A DNA stretch of 47,337 nucleotides, from contig CAUJDL010000053.1 in assembly GCA_963169635.1 (NCBI GenBank), positions 1 to 47,337 on the forward strand. The letters run 5' to 3'. How positions within the stretch are numbered: the stretch's first letter is position 1; each line of letters begins with the position of its first letter. Source of the stretch: Bacteroidota bacterium. GTDB taxonomy: Bacteria > Bacteroidota > Bacteroidia > Chitinophagales > Chitinophagaceae. The position numbers and the translations under genes are program-made. Positions 8,266 through 15,971 of the stretch are shown here, in pieces. Below the pieces are notes generated by a model. That model was not told the origin of the DNA and made no database searches. It saw only the letters and a list, made by a program, of their open reading frames with translations.

Positions 8266-9891
8266 ATGGTATTAGCATTTTTTATAGCAGCAATCATTGG
8301 CTGGCATATTGGAGTTTATGGATTATTTAAAAAGGCAGGAATTGAATCATGGAAAGCATTGATACCTTTTTATAGCACTTGGTTTATTGTAGAAAAATGT
8401 GGTATAAGTAAAAAATGGTTTTGGTTACAATTTATACCAATTGCAGGACAATTTATTACCATTTGGATTACTATCATTTTTGTAATGCACTTTGGTAAAA
8501 CAAATCTTATACATCATACATTATTAGTAGTAGTACCTTTTATTTACTTACCTTATATTGGTTTTGATAAAAATACAAATTGGGGTGGCACCGAAGTTTT
8601 TAAACGCTATAAAAAACCAATGTCAAGAGAGTGGATAGATGCTGCAGTTTTTGCTACTGTTGCAGCTACTATTATTAGAACATTTATTTTTGAAGCTTAT
8701 GTTATTCCATCAGGCAGTATGGAAAAAACTTTATTGGTCAATGATTTTCTTTTTGTAAATAAAATGGCTTATGGTCCTAGAATTCCTCAAACACCATTAA
8801 GTTTTCCTTTTGTTCATAATTTTATGCCAGGCTCTCAAAGACCTTCTTATGTAAAATGGGTACAGTTAGATTATAAAAGAATACCTGGTTATGATAAAGT
8901 AAAAAGAAATGATGTAGTAGTTTTTAATTTTCCTGAAGGAGATACGATTATCAACTTACCACAATATGGTTCTTTAAATCCATATTATAGTGTAATGCGT
9001 ACACTAAGATTTTTAAAGCCTGAATATATTGGCAGAAATATCAACTTTACAAGTTACGAAGAAGAAGAAGCTGCAATGATGATTTATCCAAGCAGAGAAG
9101 CATTATATGCTACATTAGTAAATCATGATTTATTACTTATTCATCCAGCAGATAAAACTGATAATTATATTAAACGATGTGTTGCAGAAGCAGGAGATTC
9201 TTTAATGCTTATTGATGGCATGTTGTATATAAATGGTATTAAACAAAAAAATCCTGTTGCATCGCAAAGAACATATTATGTACATGCTACTAAATATGGT
9301 TTTGATTTTGAAAATTTAAAAAAAGAATTTGATATAGATATTAGAACAGATGAGAATTATATAGATTATCAATTTCAAATTAATGGCAACTTTGCAAAAT
9401 ATGGTACAGCAATTATGATGCTTACAGAATCAGACTCTGCAAAACTTTCTACTTTAAAAGGTGTTACTAAAATAGAACCTATCATTGAAAGTTATAGCAA
9501 TATGGCTGCACAATATCAATACTTTCCTTTTGACTCTGTAAATTATAAATTTTCTAGAGATAATTATGGGCCAATATATATACCTAAAGCAGGTGCTACT
9601 ATAACTTTAGATAAAAAAACATTATCTCTTTATACAAAAATTATTACTAGTTACGAAGGACATACATTAACAGAAAAAGGAAATGAAATTTTAATAGATG
9701 ATAAACCAGCAACAACTTATACATTTAAGTATAATTATTATTGGATGATGGGAGATAATAGACACAATAGTCAAGATAGTCGTTTTTGGGGCTTTGTACC
9801 AGAAACAAATATTGTAGGCCGTGCATCTATGATTTGGTTTAGTTGGGATAAAGGTCCTAGATGGAAAAGAATTTTTAAGATAATTAAATAA
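8266..9891 (+). CDS. lepB: Signal peptidase I (LepB), long Bacteroidota form
   Basis: Membrane-bound serine protease that removes signal peptides from exported proteins. The N-terminal part (about 1-130) has several hydrophobic helices, resembling the membrane region seen before many Bacteroidota LepB catalytic domains. The catalytic domain has box B YVIPSGSMEKTL with nucleophile Ser151, the general-base Lys303 in DNYIKRCVAEAGD, and box E MMGDNRHNSQDSRFWG near the C terminus. At 541 residues it is much longer than E. coli LepB, mainly through insertions between the Ser and Lys boxes and after the Lys box. ATG 8266 keeps the first helix. Confidence 0.95.
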   Translation: MVLAFFIAAIIGWHIGVYGLFKKAGIESWKALIPFYSTWFIVEKCGISKKWFWLQFIPIAGQFITIWITIIFVMHFGKTNLIHHTLLVVVPFIYLPYIGFDKNTNWGGTEVFKRYKKPMSREWIDAAVFATVAATIIRTFIFEAYVIPSGSMEKTLLVNDFLFVNKMAYGPRIPQTPLSFPFVHNFMPGSQRPSYVKWVQLDYKRIPGYDKVKRNDVVVFNFPEGDTIINLPQYGSLNPYYSVMRTLRFLKPEYIGRNINFTSYEEEEAAMMIYPSREALYATLVNHDLLLIHPADKTDNYIKRCVAEAGDSLMLIDGMLYINGIKQKNPVASQRTYYVHATKYGFDFENLKKEFDIDIRTDENYIDYQFQINGNFAKYGTAIMMLTESDSAKLSTLKGVTKIEPIIESYSNMAAQYQYFPFDSVNYKFSRDNYGPIYIPKAGATITLDKKTLSLYTKIITSYEGHTLTEKGNEILIDDKPATTYTFKYNYYWMMGDNRHNSQDSRFWGFVPETNIVGRASMIWFSWDKGPRWKRIFKIIK

Positions 9892-9939
9892 ACATTTTTT
9901 CGTTATTAATTATCAAATAACTTTACTAAAAGATGATTT

Positions 9940-10422
9940 ATGTCTGTAGAAAAATACAGTTTTGATTTTGAAGTTTATCAATCGCAACAAGAATTATCAG
10001 CACAAGATTTTGCATTATTACAAGCTGCACAAAAAGCTGCAGAAAATGCTTATGCTCCTTATTCTAATTTTCATGTTGGTGCTGCAGCTCATTTAAATAA
10101 TGGAGAAATTATTACTGGCTCTAATCAAGAAAATGCAAGTTATCCTGTAGGCACTTGTGCAGAAAGAGTTTTATTAGGTACAGCAGCTACTTTATTCCCT
10201 AATATGCCTATACAAACTATGGCTATTAGTTATACAAACGAAAAAGGTTTAAGCAATCATCCCATTTCTCCTTGTGGTATGTGCAGACAATATTTATTAG
10301 AATATGAAAGTAGAGTAAACCAACCTATACGTTTAATCTTAGGTGGTAAAGAAGGAAAAATTTATATTATTAAAACTGTTACAAGTTTATTACCACTAAA
10401 TTTTAGTGCAGAAGATTTTTAA
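9940..10422 (+). CDS. cdd: Cytidine deaminase
   Basis: Cytosolic zinc hydrolase converting cytidine and deoxycytidine to uridine and deoxyuridine in pyrimidine salvage. It has 160 residues, matching the homotetrameric short type. The zinc and proton-shuttle motif is TCAERVLLG (Cys plus catalytic Glu), and the second zinc motif is SPCGMCRQYLLEY. The substrate-binding segment APYSNFHVGAA is also present. Start ATG 9940 lies 48 bases after lepB. There is no obvious operon partner other than proximity to lepB. Confidence 0.95.
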   Translation: MSVEKYSFDFEVYQSQQELSAQDFALLQAAQKAAENAYAPYSNFHVGAAAHLNNGEIITGSNQENASYPVGTCAERVLLGTAATLFPNMPIQTMAISYTNEKGLSNHPISPCGMCRQYLLEYESRVNQPIRLILGGKEGKIYIIKTVTSLLPLNFSAEDF

Positions 10423-10483
10423 TATTACATTTTTTATAAATAAATTGAATATCTTTATAACACAATTAAAGAATTAATATTAC

Positions 10484-10912
10484 ATGCTTCAATCAATTTT
10501 TATCGTAGATGATGACCCTATAACAGTAAAGATTTGTGAATTAGTAATACAGAATACCCAATTGGGAAAAAGTGTTAAACATTTTTCTGATGGACAAAAA
10601 TGTATTCAATATTTTGCTAATTATTTCGAGAAAAATAAGCAAGATGAAAACACACCAATACCAGAACTTATTTTTTTAGATTTGAATATGCCCATAATGG
10701 ATGGATGGAAATTTTTAGAACATTATACTAATAAATACAGCAATAGATTAGAGAAAACAAAAATTGCTATATTAACATCTAGCATTAACCCACACGATTT
10801 TATGAAAGCTCAAGAATATAATGTAGTTATTGAGTTTATACATAAACCACTTATTGCAGAGTTTGTAGAAGAAATGAAACAACATAAAGAATTACAACCT
10901 TATTTTAATTAA
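10484..10912 (+). CDS. Single-domain response regulator
   Basis: A stand-alone receiver of 142 residues with no output domain. The acidic pair is DDDP near residues 8-11, the phospho-acceptor Asp is in IFLDLNMPIMDGW, the Ser/Thr position is in ILTSS, and the conserved Lys is in IHKPL. Such proteins act as phosphate carriers or bind a target by protein contact. An alternative role in a phosphorelay cannot be judged, since no kinase is adjacent. A perfect palindrome overlaps its stop codon. Confidence 0.9.
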   Translation: MLQSIFIVDDDPITVKICELVIQNTQLGKSVKHFSDGQKCIQYFANYFEKNKQDENTPIPELIFLDLNMPIMDGWKFLEHYTNKYSNRLEKTKIAILTSSINPHDFMKAQEYNVVIEFIHKPLIAEFVEEMKQHKELQPYFN

Positions 10913-10933
10913 ATAGTTTTAAAACTATTTTTT
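10911..10933 (+). terminator. Perfect 20-bp palindrome with T-run
   Basis: AAATAGTTTT is followed directly by its reverse complement AAAACTATTT (10911-10930) and a run of Ts. It overlaps the stop codon of the receiver gene and sits 9 bases before the exporter start. It reads as a weak AT-rich intrinsic terminator, but with no loop it could also be an operator for the exporter gene. Confidence 0.4.
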
Positions 10934-10941
10934 CATCATTA

Positions 10942-11271
10942 ATGAATTGGGCAATTTTAATATTAGCAGGTTTATTTGAAGTTAGTTTTACCTTTTGTTT
11001 AGGCAAAGCTAAAAATACTATAGGTACAGAATCTACTTATTGGTATATAGGTTTTTTTATTGCTTTAGTTTTAAGTATGTTGTTATTAATGAAAGCAATA
11101 GAAACTATACCATTAGGTACAGCTTATGCAGTATGGACAGGCATTGGTGCTGTTGGTACTACATTAATTGGCATTTTTATTTTTAAAGACCCTGCAAATT
11201 TTTGGCGTATATTTTTTATTATTTTATTAATCAGTTCTATTGTTGGATTAAAAGCTGTTTCAACAAAATAA
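10942..11271 (+). CDS. sugE: Small multidrug resistance family exporter, SugE/Gdx-like
   Basis: A 109-residue, four-helix inner-membrane exporter driven by proton antiport, working as a dual-topology dimer. The essential membrane Glu is in AGLFEVSFT of helix 1. The helix-3 motif IPLGTAYAVWTGIGAVGT is characteristic of the SugE/Gdx branch, whose studied members export guanidinium and some quaternary ammonium compounds, rather than the EmrE branch. No guanidine riboswitch fits in the 29-base upstream gap. It is a single gene, so not the paired type. The 3' end converges on the M20 gene with a 4-base gap. Confidence 0.9.
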   Translation: MNWAILILAGLFEVSFTFCLGKAKNTIGTESTYWYIGFFIALVLSMLLLMKAIETIPLGTAYAVWTGIGAVGTTLIGIFIFKDPANFWRIFFIILLISSIVGLKAVSTK

Positions 11272-11275
11272 AAAA

Positions 11276-12457
11276 TTAGTTAGTTACAGTTGCACCTAAC
11301 CAAGCCATCATTGCAACTCCATTTTCAATTGCATCTTCATCAATATTAAAATGTGGCGTATGCACATTATGTACAATTCCTTTTGCTTCGTTTCTTACGC
11401 CAAGTCTAAAAAAGCAACCTGGAATTTTTTGTGTATAAAAACTAAAATCTTCGGCACCCATTCTTAATTCTGTTTCTTCTACATTTTCTTTGCCTACAAA
11501 ATTTTCAGCAAGTTGCCATGCAGTTGTTGTAAAATCCACATCATTATCTACTGTTGGGTAGCCAACATCTATTGTTACATCAATTGTAGCTCCCATACCT
11601 TCTGCAATAGCTGTAGCTTGTTTTTTAATTAATTCATGGGCTTTAAAACGCCAAGTTTCATCCATTGCTCTAATAGTACCTTTTAAGTTTACTTCACTAG
11701 GTAATACATTAGTACTATTGCCTCCATTAAAAGCACAAAAAGATAATACAGAAGGCATTGTAGGGTTATTATTTCTGGCAATAATTTGTTGCAATGAAAC
11801 AACAATTTGAGATGCAATTAAAATAGCATCTGCAGTTAAATGTGGTGCAGCAGCATGACCTCCTTTTGCTTTTATCGTCATATATATTTCATCTGAACTT
11901 GCCATTATTCTACCTGTTCTAAAACTAAATTTTCCTAAGTTTAATCCAGGATGTACATGCATACCAATAATACCTGTAGGTGCAGGATTTTCTAATACAC
12001 CATCTTTAATCATTAAAGTTGCACCACCAGGATTTTTTTCTTCACCTGGTTGAAAAATAAGTTTTACAGTACCTTCCCAACTATCTTTTGTTTCTTGTAA
12101 AATTTTAGCTGCTCCTAATAAACAAGTTGTGTGTACATCATGTCCACAAGCATGCATTACACCATTATTTACAGATTTATAATTAATATCATTTTCCTCT
12201 GTAATAGGCAGTGCATCCATATCTGCACGAAGTGCTATAATTCTTTTTGTTGGCTGATTACCTTTTATTAATGCAACTACACCAGTAGTAGCCATTGTTG
12301 TAAATGGAATATTTAATTCAGTTAATTTTTGCTGAACAAACTTACTTGTTTCAAACTCTTGATAACTTAATTCTGGATGTGAATGTAAATGATGACGAAT
12401 AGCAATAAACTCGTCTTTATATTTTTTAGCTAATGATTTAATTTTTTCTTGTAACAT
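11276..12457 (-). CDS. M20-family amidohydrolase (N-acyl amino acid hydrolase type)
   Basis: Probable cytosolic zinc/manganese amidohydrolase that cleaves N-acyl amino acids or related amides. I use ATG at 12457 (393 residues); a TTG at 12466 would add three residues. Metal-site motifs are RADMDALP, HACGHDVHT, the catalytic Glu pair in FQPGEEKNPGG, GMHVHPG, and a late RMGAEDFSFY. The central lid/dimerisation domain is typical of the hippuricase/IAA-amino-acid hydrolase group. The natural substrate cannot be told. It is last in the minus-strand run from deoC. Confidence 0.9.
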   Translation of the reverse strand: MLQEKIKSLAKKYKDEFIAIRHHLHSHPELSYQEFETSKFVQQKLTELNIPFTTMATTGVVALIKGNQPTKRIIALRADMDALPITEENDINYKSVNNGVMHACGHDVHTTCLLGAAKILQETKDSWEGTVKLIFQPGEEKNPGGATLMIKDGVLENPAPTGIIGMHVHPGLNLGKFSFRTGRIMASSDEIYMTIKAKGGHAAAPHLTADAILIASQIVVSLQQIIARNNNPTMPSVLSFCAFNGGNSTNVLPSEVNLKGTIRAMDETWRFKAHELIKKQATAIAEGMGATIDVTIDVGYPTVDNDVDFTTTAWQLAENFVGKENVEETELRMGAEDFSFYTQKIPGCFFRLGVRNEAKGIVHNVHTPHFNIDEDAIENGVAMMAWLGATVTN

Positions 12458-12523
12458 AAGCCACAAGGTAAACAGCTAAAAACAAAATTCCAAAAAGAAA
12501 AATATGGCAAAGAAAAAATTTAA

Positions 12524-12946
12524 TTAAAATTCTTCATCTTCTGGTGGTATATAATCAATTACATCATCTACAATAAATACCCCATTGGTAAATGTTTTAT
12601 TTAATTGTAAACGTAATTTTTCTGCATCTTCTCTTTTTACAAAATTGCCAATACGTACTTTAAAATTGGGAGATTGAAACATTACATAAACTTTTTCTTC
12701 AGGATATTTATTTAATAAATCTGTTTTAATACTAAAAGCTTTTTCTCTGTCTCTGGTACTTATTACTTGAATTCTAAAGCCTTTATATTGTCCTGTGCTG
12801 GTAAGCATAGAACTACGTTTATTAATAATAATTTGTCTTTGAGAAAGTAAATCTAAACGATAATCTTTTCTAACAATAATTGTATCCTTAGCATGTGTAT
12901 TGAATGTTAAAAGAATTAATGTAATGAATGAAAAAATTATTTTCAT
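12524..12946 (-). CDS. Exported SPOR-domain protein
   Basis: A 140-residue protein with an N-terminal signal peptide (MKIIFSFITLILLTFNTHA) and one SPOR domain at about residues 55-130. That region reads as the RNP-like repeat pattern GFRIQVISTRD ... KVYVMFQSPNFKVRIGNF ... AEKLRLQLNK. SPOR domains bind denuded peptidoglycan strands at division sites, so a periplasmic cell-wall role is likely. I prefer ATG 12946 to the TTG at 12953-12955 because it gives a clean signal peptide. It lies 11 bases after the ALDH-like gene; the functional link is unclear. Confidence 0.85.
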   Translation of the reverse strand: MKIIFSFITLILLTFNTHAKDTIIVRKDYRLDLLSQRQIIINKRSSMLTSTGQYKGFRIQVISTRDREKAFSIKTDLLNKYPEEKVYVMFQSPNFKVRIGNFVKREDAEKLRLQLNKTFTNGVFIVDDVIDYIPPEDEEF

Positions 12947-12957
12947 AATGTTCAATT

Positions 12958-13842
12958 TTAATAACCTGCTTTAGCACCACCAATATTTTCAATTGGGTGC
13001 CAAGTAGTTTTAATTTCTTGTGTATCTAAGATAAAATAAGGATTTTCTGCATCGGCAGATTGCCAGTTAACTTTATCATAAAAATATACTCTCTTAACAT
13101 TTAAGGCTGCTTTTTCTTGTATTAATTTATGATGTGTTGCATCGTTTTCGCAATAAATAATTGCATTAACATCCATGTGGTCTGCAAAATATTTTACTAA
13201 CTCATTTGGTTTACCTGTTAAAATATTTACAACACCTCCTGGTACATCGCTAGAGTTTAACACTTCTGCAAAAGTTACAGCACATAAAGGTTTTGTTTCG
13301 CTAGCTAAAACAATACATGTATTACCACCAGCAATTACAGGTGCAATAACAGATACTAAACCTAATAATGAATTTGATTGTGGAGCAATAATACTTACAA
13401 CACCTGTAGGTTCTGGAACAGAAAAATTAAAATGAGATGATGCAACAGGATTAATTGTACCAAATAATTGTTGAAACTTATCGCACCATCCTGCATAATA
13501 AATTAATCTGTCAATTGCAGTATGTACTTCAGTTGTAGCTTGTGCATTTGTAGCACCTTGTAATATTAACTCATCAATAAATTGTGCTTTTCTGCCTTCA
13601 AGCATTTCTGCTATACGATATAAAATTTGTCCACGATTAAATGCTGCTCTACTACTCCAACTTCCAAAAGCATTTCTTGCAGCAACTACTGCTTCACGAA
13701 AATCTTTTCTAGAACTTAAACAAACATTTGCTAAAGGATTTCCTGCTTTATTAAGTGGTGTATAATATCTTCCACTTTCAGTTCTAGGAAACTGTCCACC
13801 AATATATATTTTATATGTTTTAAGAACTTCTAAACGAGACAT
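12958..13842 (-). CDS. ALDH-like half protein; probable second (non-catalytic) part of a split ALDH16
   Basis: A 294-residue protein with the N-terminal NAD-binding half of the aldehyde dehydrogenase fold: IYIGGQF, an AVVAARNAFGSWSS helix, EPTGVVSIIAP and GGNTCIVLASE are recognisable. The sequence stops before the catalytic domain, and no Glu268/Cys302 equivalents are seen. Its C-terminal end (TTWHPIENIGGAKAGY) resembles the tail of ALDH16 proteins, whose second domain is a truncated pseudo-ALDH. It follows a full ALDH gene by 41 bases, and together they are about 784 residues, close to fused ALDH16 (about 800). I infer a structural partner of the catalytic subunit rather than a decayed gene. 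Confidence 0.8.
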   Translation of the reverse strand: MSRLEVLKTYKIYIGGQFPRTESGRYYTPLNKAGNPLANVCLSSRKDFREAVVAARNAFGSWSSRAAFNRGQILYRIAEMLEGRKAQFIDELILQGATNAQATTEVHTAIDRLIYYAGWCDKFQQLFGTINPVASSHFNFSVPEPTGVVSIIAPQSNSLLGLVSVIAPVIAGGNTCIVLASETKPLCAVTFAEVLNSSDVPGGVVNILTGKPNELVKYFADHMDVNAIIYCENDATHHKLIQEKAALNVKRVYFYDKVNWQSADAENPYFILDTQEIKTTWHPIENIGGAKAGY

Positions 13843-13883
13843 GATAATTAGTTTATAATTTTTAAAAAGTTTTATGATTGATA

Positions 13884-15356
13884 TTATTTTAAATAGGCAC
13901 TTAAACCATGTAATCCTCCTTCTCTGCCAAAACCACTTTCTTTATAACCACCAAATGGCGATGTAGGATCAAACTTGTTATAAGTATTTGCCCATACTAC
14001 ACCTGCTCTCATCTTTGTAGTAAGATTAAATATTTTAGCACCTTTATCTGTCCAAACACCTGCACTTAAACCAAAAGGTGTGTTATTAGCTTTTTCAATT
14101 ACTTCATCATCTGTTCTAAAAGTTTGAATGGTAAGTACAGGACCAAAAATTTCTTCTTGTGCTATTCTGCTACTTTGTGCAACATTAGTAAATAATGTAG
14201 GCGGAATAAAGAAACCTTTTTTAGGCAATACACAATGTGTTTGATACATTTCTGCACCTTCCTTCTCTCCTATTTTTAAGTATTTATGAATATTATCCAT
14301 TTGTTGTTTAGAGTTAATAGCACCAATATCTGTATTCTTATCTAATGGGTCGCCAACAATTAAAGTTTCTAATCTGTCTTTTAATTTTTGTAATACAGTT
14401 TTATAAACAGATTCTTGTACAAATAATCTTGAACCTGCACAACAAACATGACCTTGATTAAAAAATATACCATTAATAATACCTTCTACTGCTTGGTCTA
14501 AAGGAGCATCATCAAAAATTATATTAGCAGCTTTGCCACCTAATTCTAAAGTTATTTTTTTATTTGTACCTGCTACTGCACGTTGAATAATTTTACCAAC
14601 ATCAGTAGAACCAGTAAATGCAATTTTATTTACATCTGAATGATTTACTAAAGCTGCACCAGTAGCTCCTGCACCTGTAATAATATTTACAACACCAGGA
14701 GGCAAATCACTTTCTTGAATAATCTCTGCTAATTTTAAAGCAGTAAGAGGAGTAGTTTCTGCAGGTTTTAAAACTACTGTATTGCCTGTAGCTAAAGCAG
14801 GTGCAATTTTCCATGCTGCCATTAATAAAGGAAAATTCCAAGGAATTATTTGTCCTGCTACACCAATAGGTTCAATTTTTTTATTAGGATAAGCATAAGA
14901 TAATTTATCTGCCCAACCTGCATAATAAAAGAAATGATTAGCAGCAACAGGAATATCAATATCTCTACTTTCACGAATAGGCTTACCACCATCCATTGTT
15001 TCTATAATTGCTAACTCTCTTGCTCTTTCCTGAATCATTCTTGCAATACGATAAATATATTTAGCCCTTTCTTTTGCAGGCATTTTACTCCATGTTTTTT
15101 GATAAGCATTTTTAGCAGCTTTTACAGCCTTATCTACATCTGCATTATTTGCATCTGCTACAGTAGAAATTTTTTCTTCTGTTGCTGGATTAATCGTATC
15201 AAAATATTTTTTACTTAATGGCTTTTCAAATTTTCCATTAATAAATAAATCATATTTAGATTTTATAGATGCAGATGATTTACTTTCTGGTGCTGGAGCA
15301 TACTCAATATTAAAATCTAATTTCACTGTATTTTTTTTATTAATTGTTTTTGCCAT
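13884..15356 (-). CDS. Aldehyde dehydrogenase, catalytic half of a split ALDH16
   Basis: NAD(P)-dependent aldehyde dehydrogenase of 490 residues with all key sites: IIPWNFPLLMAAWK, KPAETTPLTA, FTGSTDVGK, catalytic Glu in LELGGKAANI, catalytic Cys in FNQGHVCCAGSR (first Cys of the pair), and EEIFGPV. The N terminus EYAPAPES matches the ALDH16 leader (EYGPVPES in human ALDH16A1, from memory), and the end FGGYKESGFGREGGLHGLS also fits. With deoC upstream, it may oxidise acetaldehyde or another aldehyde released from deoxyribose-5-phosphate; that substrate is inferred. Confidence 0.9.
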   Translation of the reverse strand: MAKTINKKNTVKLDFNIEYAPAPESKSSASIKSKYDLFINGKFEKPLSKKYFDTINPATEEKISTVADANNADVDKAVKAAKNAYQKTWSKMPAKERAKYIYRIARMIQERARELAIIETMDGGKPIRESRDIDIPVAANHFFYYAGWADKLSYAYPNKKIEPIGVAGQIIPWNFPLLMAAWKIAPALATGNTVVLKPAETTPLTALKLAEIIQESDLPPGVVNIITGAGATGAALVNHSDVNKIAFTGSTDVGKIIQRAVAGTNKKITLELGGKAANIIFDDAPLDQAVEGIINGIFFNQGHVCCAGSRLFVQESVYKTVLQKLKDRLETLIVGDPLDKNTDIGAINSKQQMDNIHKYLKIGEKEGAEMYQTHCVLPKKGFFIPPTLFTNVAQSSRIAQEEIFGPVLTIQTFRTDDEVIEKANNTPFGLSAGVWTDKGAKIFNLTTKMRAGVVWANTYNKFDPTSPFGGYKESGFGREGGLHGLSAYLK

Positions 15357-15375
15357 TTTATTTGTTTGTTTTTAT

Positions 15376-15438
15376 AAGTTCCAAATGTTCAAGAAGTTCA
15401 AGAAGTTCCAAATGTTCAAGAGGTTCAAGAAGTTTAAG
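15376..15438. repeat. Seven tandem 9-nt units downstream of the S23 gene
   Basis: Seven uninterrupted 9-base units with consensus AAGTTCAAG fill most of the gap between the ALDH start and the S23-family stop. Units are AAGTTCCAA, ATGTTCAAG, AAGTTCAAG, AAGTTCCAA, ATGTTCAAG, AGGTTCAAG and AAGTTTAAG. The 18-base pair of units 1-2 recurs as units 4-5. No reading frame uses the array. Confidence 0.9.
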
Positions 15439-15448
15439 AAACTTTTAT

Positions 15449-15853
15449 TTAATTATTCTTTCTTATTTTATATTTTGTTCCTTTTAGTTCTGATGTTTGT
15501 AAATATGTTATTAATTTTTGAATTAAGCTACTAATTTTCATTGCATGTATCGATAAGTTATCAAATGTTTTTGGCTCAATATAATTTCTATCCAATGCTC
15601 TATATAATTGAGATCTTAGTTCGCCACAAGATGCTTTTGCAATATATAAAAACTGAAGAAATTCTTTATTACCACTTCTTTCAAAACCTTCAGCAATATT
15701 ATCCATTATTGAACCTGCAGAGCCTTCTATTTGATTAATTAAATGATAATTGTGTTTAAACTTTTTTTGTTCAATTAATTTTCCAATAGTGCAATTCAAC
15801 ACTCTAGCTTCCTTCCAAGAAATAATATCTTCAAATCTTGTTATTGCCGCCAT
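15449..15853 (-). CDS. Four-helix-bundle protein, S23 (23S rRNA intervening-sequence)/Avd-like family
   Basis: A small helical protein of 134 residues. The family signature is the N-terminal ITRFEDIISWKEARVL, then QIEGSAGSIMDNIAEGFERS, and KEFLQFLYIAKASCGELRSQ before two further helices and a basic tail. Members occur in 23S rRNA intervening sequences and as Avd, the accessory protein of diversity-generating retroelements; the stand-alone forms have no established role. It sits between deoC and the ALDH genes, breaking an otherwise coherent set, and is enclosed by 9-nt repeat arrays on both sides. No reverse transcriptase or template repeat is nearby, so it is not a DGR. Confidence 0.88.
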   Translation of the reverse strand: MAAITRFEDIISWKEARVLNCTIGKLIEQKKFKHNYHLINQIEGSAGSIMDNIAEGFERSGNKEFLQFLYIAKASCGELRSQLYRALDRNYIEPKTFDNLSIHAMKISSLIQKLITYLQTSELKGTKYKIRKNN

Positions 15854-15902
15854 TAGTTTGAGTTTTATTGTTAAACAATTTTTTTAATTAATTAACCAAC
15901 CC

Positions 15903-15965
15903 CTGAAACCTATTAAACCTTTTGAACCTTTGAAACCCTTGAAACCTCTGAAACCTTTGAAACCT
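15903..15965. repeat. Seven tandem 9-nt units upstream of the S23 gene
   Basis: Seven uninterrupted 9-base units, consensus TTGAAACCT on the plus strand (AGGTTTCAA on the coding minus strand), lie between the deoC stop and the S23-family start. They read CTGAAACCT, ATTAAACCT, TTTGAACCT, TTGAAACCC, TTGAAACCT, CTGAAACCT and TTGAAACCT. The length equals the other array exactly, and the unit is a related sequence in inverted orientation. Confidence 0.9.
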
Positions 15966-15971
15966 TCCCAA

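Noticed and set aside
10913..10941. Guanidine riboswitch before the SugE-type exporter
   Set aside because: The upstream gap is only 29 bases, too short for any known guanidine riboswitch class.
15449..15853. Diversity-generating retroelement based on the Avd-like gene
   Set aside because: No reverse transcriptase, template/variable repeat pair or C-type-lectin target is present nearby.
15376..15965. The 9-nt repeat arrays as a CRISPR array
   Set aside because: Units are 9 bases, contiguous and without unique spacers, and there are no cas genes. They are tandem microrepeats.
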